DNA from: Sistotremastrum niveocremeum HHB9708 | Lineage: Eukaryota; Basidiomycota; Agaricomycetes; Sistotremastrales; Sistotremastraceae | Reading direction: 5' to 3' | Length of the DNA stretch: 64,000 bases | Assembly (NCBI GenBank): GCA_001630475.1 | Contig: KV419404.1 | Location: 881,612 to 945,611, forward strand | Shown: piece by piece, positions 56,655 through 64,000 of the stretch | Layout of the letters: each line of letters starts with the position of its first letter | Numbering within the stretch: the first letter of the stretch is position 1 | Translations under genes and position numbers: made by a program | The notes under the pieces: generated by a model | What the model was told of the DNA's origin: nothing | Databases searched by the model: none | What the model saw: the letters and a program-made list of their open reading frames with translations, nothing else

Positions 56655-58046
56655 CTAGGACAGGTCACCGAAGACACTCTTGAAGCGTTTGGTCCGGTTG
56701 ATATATTGGAACAGGGGGGGCAGCGCATTGGGGGAGTTTAGGAGTACAGGAACTGATCTAGCGGCTCTTCCGAGCGCTAACGTTAGAGGCACTCTGTGCC
56801 CGTCGCGTTTCCGGCAATCAACCAGAAAATGCAGAACCGTCTCTGGTGCAATGTTGCATGCCTCGCAGATTGGAGAGTCGACCCTCTGGATATCGTAGAG
56901 ATGTTTCCCCAGGGGTGCGTGTCCGGTCCGTAGTTGGACAAGGAGAGCTGCTTGCCGCCGCGGGAGCTTGCCTATGAGTTTAAGAAAACTGTCGGAGGGC
57001 AGCGAGGGATCTATTTGGTGCAGTCTTTCATATCTCGGAGAGGCCGCTAGAAACCTCGCTGCTGACTCCTTGAGTTTGGCCGTGAATTGCTGAATACAAA
57101 CGGATTTGCTGGTTCGCAGCAAGCCGCTCAGCGCCTCAGGCAGGAAAGGTGTTGGCGTATCAGCTCCTCTGGCGGCTTGCTTAGCTTCCAGATCGCATCG
57201 TTCGTTTCCAGCTATCCCACGGTGAGAAGGAAGCCAGCTGACAATTAGATCTAAATGCGGGGCACCCCTTTGGATCGTCTCTAGATGATCGTGGAAGAAG
57301 TCAAGGAGGTAGGACCCTGGGCCCGGCTTGACGCTGGAGAGTGCTTGGATTGCTGCCTGACTGTCGCTCTTCATGAATACCCGCCCAACCCTGTTGACAT
57401 TTTTCAGCAAATTAATGCCCAATATGAGACCTACCAGCTCCCCGTCATACACGGTATGCTTGCTCTCTGAGCCAAGCCTAAAGCGGGCTACATCCCTGCA
57501 TACCCCGTCCACGTATAGCACGGCTGCTGCACTGATCCCTTCATCTATACATGATCCGTCCGTGTATATGACTGTTTCGCCTATTCCCGCCTGCGGGGCT
57601 GCCAGGGCCTGATCCTTGTCAAAACAGCATTCGGACGTGAATTTTGGCTTCCATTTGGGGGAGAGACTGACGGATGGGATACATTCGAGTTCGTTGGGGT
57701 CGATATGGTATGTTAGGAGGTGTTCTTGCAGCGGGGATCTGTATGTGCCACCTGTTCGAGCTGCTGCGGTGTTGACGATGGGGTGCAATGGGTGGTTCTT
57801 TAGCAGGGTGGCAAGGCGGAGGACTTCTCGGTGGCAGACTTTGTCAACTAGAAGGTGGAAGGGAAGGAGCGCGGCATGTGCTTCGGTTACGTCGGTGGCG
57901 GTGGTGGACATAGCTCCAGTGATTTGGATAGCGGCATATCGCTGCACTCGATTAAGCATCTTCAGGTGACCTTTGGAACCTATTTTGTCAGCTTGGGGGG
58001 GGGAAAAGGAACACGCTGGCCGCGTATAACATCCTCGGGACCGCAA
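56655..58046 (-). pseudogene. LINE RT thumb, RNase H and C-terminal Cys motif
   Basis: An open frame of over 450 residues in a different phase from the RT core: MLNRVQRYAAIQITGAMSTT (thumb), RNase H with VIYTDGSCIDEG, HTVYDGELVGLI, FMKSDSQAAIQAL, WLPSHRGIAGNERCD, then LRTGHAPLGKHLYDI and CEACNIAPETVLHFLVDC. This is the usual C-terminus of Tad/I-like fungal LINEs. The stop is at 56,655. Confidence 0.88.
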
Positions 58047-59073
58047 TGGCGAGATAAAAGCGTCGCATGATGATGGCAGAGGTCCCTCGGGTCATTTTGA
58101 TGAGCCTGCGGAAGGCTCCAATGAACACCATTCCCTTCTTGAGTGCTTGAGCTGTTTGTTCCTTGAACCGTAGTTCTTGGTCAATCAGCAAGCCTAGGAA
58201 TCTGGCGAAGACGGAGGGGGAGATCTGATAGTGTTGGTCTCTGTTTACGAGGGCAAGGTCTGGGCAAGTGATTGGCTGCGTTTTCCGTGGCTGTCCTTCT
58301 GCGGGCTCCCGTTTTCTGGAACAGAGGATGACGGCAAATTTTTCCACTGCGAATTCCAGCCCGCGTTGCCGGGCTAGCTCGAATCCACCGCCTGGGCGTT
58401 CCATCACGTCCTTCATTTTATTGTTGGATTCCTGGAAGTCCTTGCCCACCGTTATTGCGGCAACGTCATCCACATAGCCTACAGCGCTTTCTTCTTCCTT
58501 TTCGTCCACCATTTGGAGTAAGGCAGCGTTGCAGAACTGGAAGAGTATGGCTGATAGGGGGCAACCCTGATCGATCCCGCATTCGAGCATAATGCGTTCC
58601 GAGACGTGCTCATCGACGATCATGGTTGTGCCCCGATCTCGAAGTCATCTTACCAGCCATTCCGTGTATTCTTGGGGAACAAGCCGAGTCCTCATGTCAT
58701 GAATTAGCCAGCTTAGCCGAACGCTTGGGAAGGCAGCCTTAACATCCAGCAAGAGGAGTGTAGCAACTTTGTTGCGCTGCCAAGCTCTGCGGATTTTGCT
58801 GGTAACATAATGCAGGGAGTCCACTGTAGATCTTCCGGGTCGGCATCCGAAATGAGTGCGGGGGAGCAGCCCATATTTATCGGCCATCCAGACAAGATCT
58901 TCGGCAACGCATGATGAGAGGATTTTCCCCATGGTGTCCAGCAGTGCTATGGGCCGGTAGGAGTTCGGCTTAGAGTAGTCCGATTTGCCCGGCTTTCGGA
59001 GTACAATGGTGACAGAGTCCTTCCATTCGTCCGGGTAGACGTCGAGCTCTGAGTCGAAGGTAGCCTGGAAGAG
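58047..59073 (-). pseudogene. LINE reverse transcriptase core
   Basis: Starts LFQATFDSELDVYPDEW, then RPIALLDTMGKIL, FGCRPGRSTVDSL, LLLDVKAAFPSVR. An in-frame TGA at 58,645-58,647 replaces a probable CGA. Then come QGCPLSAILFQF, the catalytic box GYVDDVA, and RFLGLLIDQELRF. The end shifts frame in the G10 run near 58,000. Catalytic residues are intact, so decay is recent. Confidence 0.85.
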
Positions 59074-59173
59074 CTTCTGAAAAAATTAGACCTACTAATT
59101 GTACTTTTGAGCGCTCTGGAGTACTAAAAAGTACTCAAAAGTACAATTAGTAGGTCTAATTTTTTCAGAAGAG
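59074..59173. mobile_element. Palindromic element, copy B, inside LINE reverse transcriptase
   Basis: A near-perfect 98-base palindrome: CTTCTGAAAAAATTAGACC... and its inverse ...TTTTTTCAGAAG at 59,074-59,171. The hexamer GAAGAG flanks it at 59,068-59,073 and 59,168-59,173 and may be the duplication. Removing 100 bases joins LPLF to QATFDSEL in the LINE frame. Confidence 0.85.
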
Positions 59174-60288
59174 AGGGAGCATAAATGGGACTAGCATATC
59201 CGCGCATTGCTTGAAGACAACGTTAGCAACTCCGTTACGTCCGGGGACTTTGTAAGGTTTCAGCTTTTTGATGGCTCGATGAATTTGCTCTGCTGTGATG
59301 AGCCTGAAGTTTGCTGGGGATGTGGAATAGAACCGCCTTGGGGGCTCTTCAGTGGGGGGGGGGGGGCCGTTGAAAGAAAGTCCAGAAAAAAGCCTGGCTC
59401 TTTTCGTCGTCGTCGTTGAGTTCGCGCTTATTGCCCTCCTCGTCCAGAACCACAAGCGTGGGAATTCTGGTTTTTCCGCCGTCCGTTGAGGGGTTGGAGA
59501 CCATGCGGTGAGCGGTCCACAGGTTCTGGTGGTTGAGACCTTCCAGGTAATCTTCCCAGTGATCCTTCTTAGTACGCCGAATGAGGTCCGTGAACTGGTT
59601 ACGAGCGCGGCGGTAGTCCACATGGCAGGGATGCTCCTGATTTTCTTTGTTCTGGTAGGATTTCCGAGCTAGCCGGCGGAGTGCCTTTCGCTTCTCAGAC
59701 AGCTCGCTATTCCACCAGCGCTTCTGGTACGGCGAGGGCTTCGATAAGGGGACCTTCTCATTAACAGTAGCGTCTATTGCTTGACTGAGCTCGGAGTAGG
59801 TAAGCTGGAAATCGTCCTTGGACTCGATGCGGTGGGGCAGACGTATAGCGGCCAGCTGACCGTCCAGAACATCCCGGAATTCTGGCCAGTCAACTAAGGA
59901 TAGCAACGAGTATATAGTCGTGGACTCAGGTACCTGTGCGCAGGTACCTGCGGTTTTTTTTCAGGCCGTGGACTCGTATCTGCCTCTGATTTTGGGCCAA
60001 AATGGTGGACTCGTACTCAGGTACCCGCGAGTCCCTCTGCCAAAAAACACAGGTACCTGCCTACGGGTACCTGTATTTTGAATTTTTTTCCCAGAGCGGG
60101 CCGTATCTGGACTCGTGTTTGCTTAGTAAGCAGGTACCTGTACTTGAGTACCCACGAGTACCTGTATTTTTGCGGTATTTGTTGCTATCCCTACAGTCAA
60201 CCATTCTGAAGTTGCGTTTAGGCTGATCCAGAACTCTCTTAGGGTCCACCAAAAGTTCTGTGATGATTGGGAAGTGATCCGTCCCAGC
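59174..60288 (-). pseudogene. LINE endonuclease end, linker and start of reverse transcriptase
   Basis: After the 461-base insertion the frame continues GTDHFPIITELLVDP, the closing endonuclease motif. It is broken again by the 299-base insertion (59,895-60,193), then resumes WPEFRDVLDGQL and the linker with SPYQKRWWNSELSEKR. A frameshift falls in the G12 run near 59,355 (FFQRPPPP to NGPPPP), then AIKKLKPYKVPGRNGV leads into the RT fingers, which stop at the palindrome at 59,171. Confidence 0.85.
59895..60193. mobile_element. hAT-like MITE, GGTACC-rich, inside LINE
   Basis: 299 bases with termini TAAGGATAGCAACGAGTA and, reversed, TAGGGATAGCAACAAATA. Perfect 8-base duplication CAGTCAAC at 59,887-59,894 and 60,194-60,201. 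The interior has many GGTACCTG units and T or A runs, with no gene. Same family as the elements at 56,256 and 61,444. Confidence 0.9.
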
Positions 60289-60749
60289 TAGTGTTTGCAA
60301 GTCAGGTCACTTAACCGCCAAATAACTGCGACTTAGCCGTAACTTAACCATTTGTGACCTAACCATGGTTAATGGTCATGGCTCAGAGCTGGTGGTCAAG
60401 TCACAGTCATGGACCTCCCGGAAATCCTTGACCGCTTGCCTTGACCAACATGGGTAGATCCTTGTCTACAGCCTTCCCCAGGCCTTCCGATGTGTTCTGC
60501 TTGCCATATACATCATATATGAGGTCCAATAACCTAGTTTAAGTAGTAAAAAGTGGAGATTTATGACTTTTTTGAGGTCATAACCGCATTAACCGGTCAA
60601 AGTCAAGTCATGGTCACCCAATTTTGGCTTAACCGTGACCGTTGGCGGTTATAGGTTACAGCAAAACCCATTAACCATAACCGCGGTTTGGTTACGGTTA
60701 GGGCCTCCGAGGTGCCTATAACCTAACTTAACCTGACTTTCAAACACTA
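60289..60749. mobile_element. hAT-like MITE, second family (TAGTGTTTG termini), inside LINE
   Basis: 461 bases. Termini TAGTGTTTGCAAGTCAGGT and, reversed, TAGTGTTTGAAAGTCAGGT differ at one base. Perfect 8-base duplication GTCCCAGC at 60,281-60,288 and 60,750-60,757. The interior is rich in TTAACC/GGTTA units and has no long frame. Unlike the other hAT-like elements here it has no GGTACC core. Confidence 0.92.
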
Positions 60750-61351
60750 GTCCCAGCTGGCCTGAGCTCCGGTTTGGTGTCGCAAAAGAGGACCGTCTCG
60801 ACCAGTTCCTCGGACACGTAAACGTTATCGGGCCGCGTCAGGCTGTGAGCTGCCAAAGATTGGAAGGTGGGTGTCTCTGCGGGGAGGATCATTTCCAAGC
60901 CATAGTCTGACGTAAGTTCGATAAGCAGCTTGGCGTCCCTGAGGTTGCTACTGGTAAAGAGTTGATGATTTCGCGGGTCGTCCCAGGTTGGGTGATGTCA
61001 GTTGAAGTCCCCGAGTAGTACAACGTACTCTGGTAACGGTGGGTCTTGTACTGGGATATCAAGGTGGCGGAAGCCGAGGAAGGTGCGGATAGCTCTGATA
61101 GTGTTTGAATGTTTGGCGTCGTTATATACATTGATGACTAGAAGGGCGGCTGCAGGGGTGGGTACCCTAGCAATCACGACATCGCGTGAATTGAACGGTA
61201 TTTGCACTGCCGAGAGTGATTTGCTTATTAGCATGGTTGCCCGTGTGAGGTCCTGATGTTCGGCTGATGGGTCAGGGTCCGTTCGATGTTGGGTAGGATA
61301 GAAGGTCTGCCAGTGCGAATTTGCCCTGGTGTTGCCCAGAAAATCTACATA
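60750..61351 (-). pseudogene. LINE endonuclease domain fragment
   Basis: Encodes the N-terminal two thirds of an exonuclease-endonuclease-phosphatase fold. Seen: LGNTRANSHW, YPTQHRTDPD, INVYNDAKHSNTI, and GDFN-stop-HHPTWDDP. The stop near 61,000 is TGA where related LINEs have an arginine (CGA), a single C-to-T change. The fragment then runs to ELRPAG, where the 461-base element at 60,289 interrupts it. Confidence 0.85.
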
Positions 61352-61443
61352 CTAGAGGTGCAACCCTAACGGGCAATACGAGTTGTAGCTTGTCCAATGC
61401 TCACTGAACTGGAATTATAGCAGCATACCCAAGGTATTTTAGG

Positions 61444-61821
61444 TAAGGATGTTAGATGAGTGGTACCCGGTATTGCATGCCCGGGTACCTGCCACAGGTA
61501 CCCGCCAAGGACAGGTACCCGTACACACAATACCTGCATGTATCAATACCCGGCAGATGCAGGTATTGGTTCTGGGAAATTTTCACCACAGGTACCTGCC
61601 TCACCCATAGGTCTTCAGATACCCCAAATTTTTTATGGCTCCAAATTGCTCAAACAGCTCGAAAAAATTGTTTTAAAAATAGGAAATATATTCTGAATAT
61701 CTGTGGGTATACCTGACAGGTAGCAGGTACCCATGTCAAAATACCTGGCAGATGTGGGTATGGATTCTGAATTTCTGCGCAGGTACCCATACCCGCAAGA
61801 TATACTCGTTTAACATCCTTA
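61444..61821. mobile_element. hAT-like MITE, GGTACC-rich
   Basis: 378 bases. Termini TAAGGATGTTAGATGAG and, reversed, TAAGGATGTTAAACGAG. Perfect 8-base duplication ATTTTAGG at 61,436-61,443 and 61,822-61,829. The interior alternates GGTACCTG/GGTACCCG units with CAGATGCAGG-type and AT-rich pieces. No coding capacity. Confidence 0.9.
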
Positions 61822-61861
61822 ATTTTAGGTCTCAAGTGGGTATGGCCACATATTCATCATA

Positions 61862-61959
61862 CTTCAGAAAAAATTAGACCTATTAATTGTACTTTTGAGT
61901 ACTTTTTAGTGCTCCTGAGCGCTCAAAAGTACAATTAGTAGGTCTAATTTTTTCAGAAG
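61862..61959. mobile_element. Palindromic 98-base element, copy C
   Basis: CTTCAGAAAAAATTAGACC... to ...TTTTTTCAGAAG, near-identical to copy B except at the centre (TTTTTAGTGCTCCTGAGC). Not inside the LINE. Flanks TA...TA extend the symmetry. No certain duplication. Confidence 0.85.
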
Positions 61960-62059
61960 TAGTCACAGGCAAAAATGGAAAAAGTCCATTTGTGACTGGA
62001 CTTTCAGACCCTAGATGAAGAGTTTAACCAGTCACAATCCCACCACAACCTGTGCTTGC

Positions 62060-62136
62060 CTGCAGTCACGTAGATTGGACTTTGGAACTCTATTTTAGAA
62101 GAGAGTTCCAAAGTACAATCTGTGTGACTGTAGGGC
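62060..62136. repeat. Hairpin repeat and adjoining GGTACC-rich relic
   Basis: Arms CTGCAGTCAC...GGACTTTGGAACTCT and GAGTTCCAAAGTACAATCTGTGTGACTGTAGGG pair around the loop ATTTTAGA. The symmetry continues outward through TTGCCTGC and GCAGGCAA. Up to about 62,290, more GGTACCTG and GGTACCCG units follow, like the interiors of the hAT-like elements, but I found no termini. Confidence 0.6.
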
Positions 62137-62290
62137 AAACTGGCAGGCAACCTGACAGATTGCCCACAGGTACAGGTACCTGCCTCAAATTTGGAAGTCA
62201 AACCCGTATCCGGCAGGTTTCTGCCCCCCAAGTACCTGCAACCCGTGGGTAGACCCTGCAGGTACCCGTCAACCCATCAATAACGGCAGG

Positions 62291-63177
62291 AGAGTGGAGA
62301 GAGTACGTACATGGGCATTGCAGTGAGTGGGACTAAAGACCAAATTTATCAATCACACTGGAGGACAAGATGGACGCTACAATGCAAGAGAGACGGGCTC
62401 GAATGAGTGGACAAATAGGCAGAGAAGTGATGTCAACATACGATCTCAAACCAACGTGCCCCAGTATTTGCACTCTATACCTGTTCATGTACACACTTGA
62501 GTCCCATGGAGGAAAGCAGGCAAGGGGGAATTGAGGAATTGATCCAGATGCGGCATCTTGAGGATGAAAGCCGCGTCGTCAAGGGCAAAGGTTCCGACTG
62601 GAGGGGTAAATGGCGACGCGTCAACAATCGGATGACAAGAGAAACGTAGATGTCGAAGGAAAGTGAGGTGCCATGCAAGGAGAAATCAAAGGCGAGATGA
62701 GATAGAGCATGTGGAGGACGCAATGTAAGTAAGAAATAGAGTTAGTACAAGAAACGAAATGACGATTTAAAACACACCCAAACACATCATGGCCCTTATC
62801 ACATCAACGATCATCTTGTCCCACCAGACAGCTCCAGAGCCCCGATACTGACACACGAAAGACGATCTTGATTACCCGTGCTTGACTTGAGGAGCCAACG
62901 GAAACGACTCAGATGCGAGAGAGAAAAAGTGGAAATGGGACAAGAGAACTTTGTTGATGACGATTGGAAAGGTCGACAAGAATAGATTTTGGCACGTCCG
63001 TGGTGATAACGATGTGAGATATCGTGAATAGGATGTTAATGGACGAAGGTGATGTGACGCTGAAGCTGCAGAGCCCAAGAGGCGCCCAATCGATGGTCAA
63101 GAGTGCCGCTTACGGTCAACACACCACGTGATGATGATGATATAATATATTTATGAATTTAAGCAATATATATATTA
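62291..63177. other. Gene-poor region, nothing recognised
   Basis: About 890 bases. Open frames up to about 82 codons are present on the minus strand, but none has a domain or splice support. A GATGATGATGAT-type run and an AT-rich stretch occur near 63,130-63,175. Confidence 0.4.
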
Positions 63178-63313
63178 ATTACCGCGGGTATGGCGGGTAA
63201 CCCGTCGTTCCAGAAATCCAAACTCGTATCCGCCGGGTTTGGCTGCGGCAGATACCTAGTGTCGGGTACCTTTTGCGGGTACCCGGGTGACACCCAGCCC
63301 ATGGGCAACCTTA
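63178..63313. repeat. GGTACC/GGGTAACCC-rich relic
   Basis: Contains GCGGGTA, GGGTAACCCG, GGGTACC and GGGTACCCGGG units like the hAT-like MITE interiors. Its right edge ...GGCAACCTTA resembles the right terminus of the element at 56,256. No left terminus or duplication was found, so it is probably a decayed copy. Confidence 0.5.
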
Positions 63314-64000
63314 GCCGTAACCTGACCAGCAGTTATTAGTCACAGGCAAAGAGCGTTCTTCGAGAGAGTAGTCACTGCACATAATACACCAAATTTGCCG
63401 GTCCGACCAGATCGTTCTTGTCACGTCAGCTCTGCTCCCTCTATGAGTACAGAAATCGTGTTTGATCCAGACAGATTAGAATGGAATTGTCGAAGGAGGT
63501 GAGAAGCTGAAGTCATCGCAAGGAGATTCTGGATGATTGGGGACAGTCCGAGGGCATTGATGACTACGCTGAGGCAATATGACATAGAGTAGTTGAGTGG
63601 CTTCTGGAGTAATTGTTGCATCACCTTTGTTTTTGAGCCCGTCTTGCCTTCAAACATCCGACAGTTATACACCTGCTTGTCGACGCGCGGATACGGCAGT
63701 TTGACAAGGACGAGAGCTTGTAGCGTAGGTGACAATCAAGAGGCGAGGGGGGATAACAAGAGAGCACAGAAGAATAATGAAGAATGCAAAATATGAGAAG
63801 ACAGTGACTTGTGAGCAGTCGTCAATCGAGGAAGATGTGACATGCGGGGTGAAGAACGCACCTGCTATGCTTCTGGAATCTGGATTGGCATCACATTAGA
63901 ACTGATTGAGGTCACTGCTTGCTTGAACAGCCGTTTAGCCAAGCTTATATCCTGATCCTTGAAGCATTGGTCTACGGAGATGATGACAGACATTGTGATC
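63314..64000. other. Window end, no supported gene
   Basis: About 690 bases. A minus-strand frame of 104 codons (63,421-63,735) and a 44-codon one from ATG 63,993 (MSVIISVDQCFKDQDIS) exist. They do not join through a clear intron and match no family I know. They could be the edge of a gene lying beyond the window. Confidence 0.35.

Larger units (their letters stand above)
55975..61351 (-). mobile_element. Non-LTR retrotransposon (LINE), Tad/CR1-like, 5'-truncated and dead
   Basis: Read on the minus strand it holds, in order, an AP-type endonuclease (from about 61,351: YVDFLGNTRANSHWQTFYP, then INVYNDAKHS, VVLLGDFN-stop-HHPTWD), a linker, a reverse transcriptase (FGCRPGRSTVDSLHY, LDVKAAFPSVR, QGCPLSAILFQF, GYVDDVA) and RNase H (VIYTDGSC..., then a Cys-rich end). 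The presumed 3' end is a T13 run at 55,975-55,987 on plus, that is, a poly(A) tail. The start is cut inside the endonuclease, as is usual for 5' truncation. Two CGA-to-TGA nonsense changes, at least two homopolymer frameshifts and three inserted elements inactivate it. I found no clear target-site duplication for the LINE itself. The 3' UTR boundary (55,975-56,654) is inferred. Confidence 0.88.

Noticed and set aside
63421-63993. Minus-strand frames at the window end as a new gene
   Set aside because: The 44-codon frame from ATG 63,993 ends in TAG just before a GTGCGT, and no intron joins it to the 104-codon frame; no family was recognised.

Overview
This window looks like nuclear DNA of a filamentous basidiomycete (Agaricomycetes-type) fungus. 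Genes are tightly packed on both strands. Most are split by many introns of about 45-65 bases with GT...AG ends. The protein set is fungal: TOR with FRB and FATC, a single-chain cytosolic acetyl-CoA carboxylase, a Zds protein, a Rom2-type Rho GEF and Sec1. I cannot name the species.

Bases 1-52,650 are a normal gene-dense euchromatic stretch. In order it holds: the 3' end of a ZIP metal transporter; ERV1 sulfhydryl oxidase; TRM82 and COQ6 (both minus); the TOR kinase; a Zds1/2-like regulator; xylulokinase (minus); acetyl-CoA carboxylase ACC1; an unknown protein (minus); RPB4; ribosomal protein eS4 (minus); an Ntr1/TFIP11 G-patch splicing factor; an M20 amidohydrolase (minus); PHF5A/Rds3; a PB1 plus five-ZZ-finger protein (minus); a small Ser/Pro-rich unknown; a Caj1-type J protein; a Rom2-like Rho1 GEF; and Sec1. 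These are housekeeping genes, and no pathway cluster is evident. TOR, the Zds protein, the Rho GEF and Sec1 all serve polarised growth, but their proximity is probably chance. Several pairs share very short promoters: 67 bases between the M20 and PHF5A starts, 131 between eS4 and Ntr1, and 190 between COQ6 and TOR.

Bases 52,864-55,200 hold an intact Asteroid-type (PIN/XPG-like) gene. Its last 1.4 kb is almost devoid of CpG, unlike everything around it. Right after it is a roughly 310-base foldback repeat.

Bases 55,975-61,351 are a 5'-truncated, dead non-LTR retrotransposon (LINE) on the minus strand, with endonuclease, reverse transcriptase and RNase H. Its coding part is interrupted by three separate small inverted-repeat elements. 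Removing each one with one target-site copy restores the LINE frame. Two of the three have 8-base target duplications, as hAT elements do. A fourth insertion, also with an 8-base duplication, sits inside a copy of a 98-base palindromic element, giving a nested structure in the presumed LINE 3' tail. A fifth insertion and a further palindrome lie beyond the LINE. Bases 61,352-64,000 are gene-poor, with more GGTACC-rich repeat relics and no recognisable gene.

I recognised no tRNA, rRNA or CRISPR array. The most notable items are the layered, datable transposon nest, the CpG-depleted Asteroid gene, and the PB1/ZZ protein with a likely GC-AG intron.
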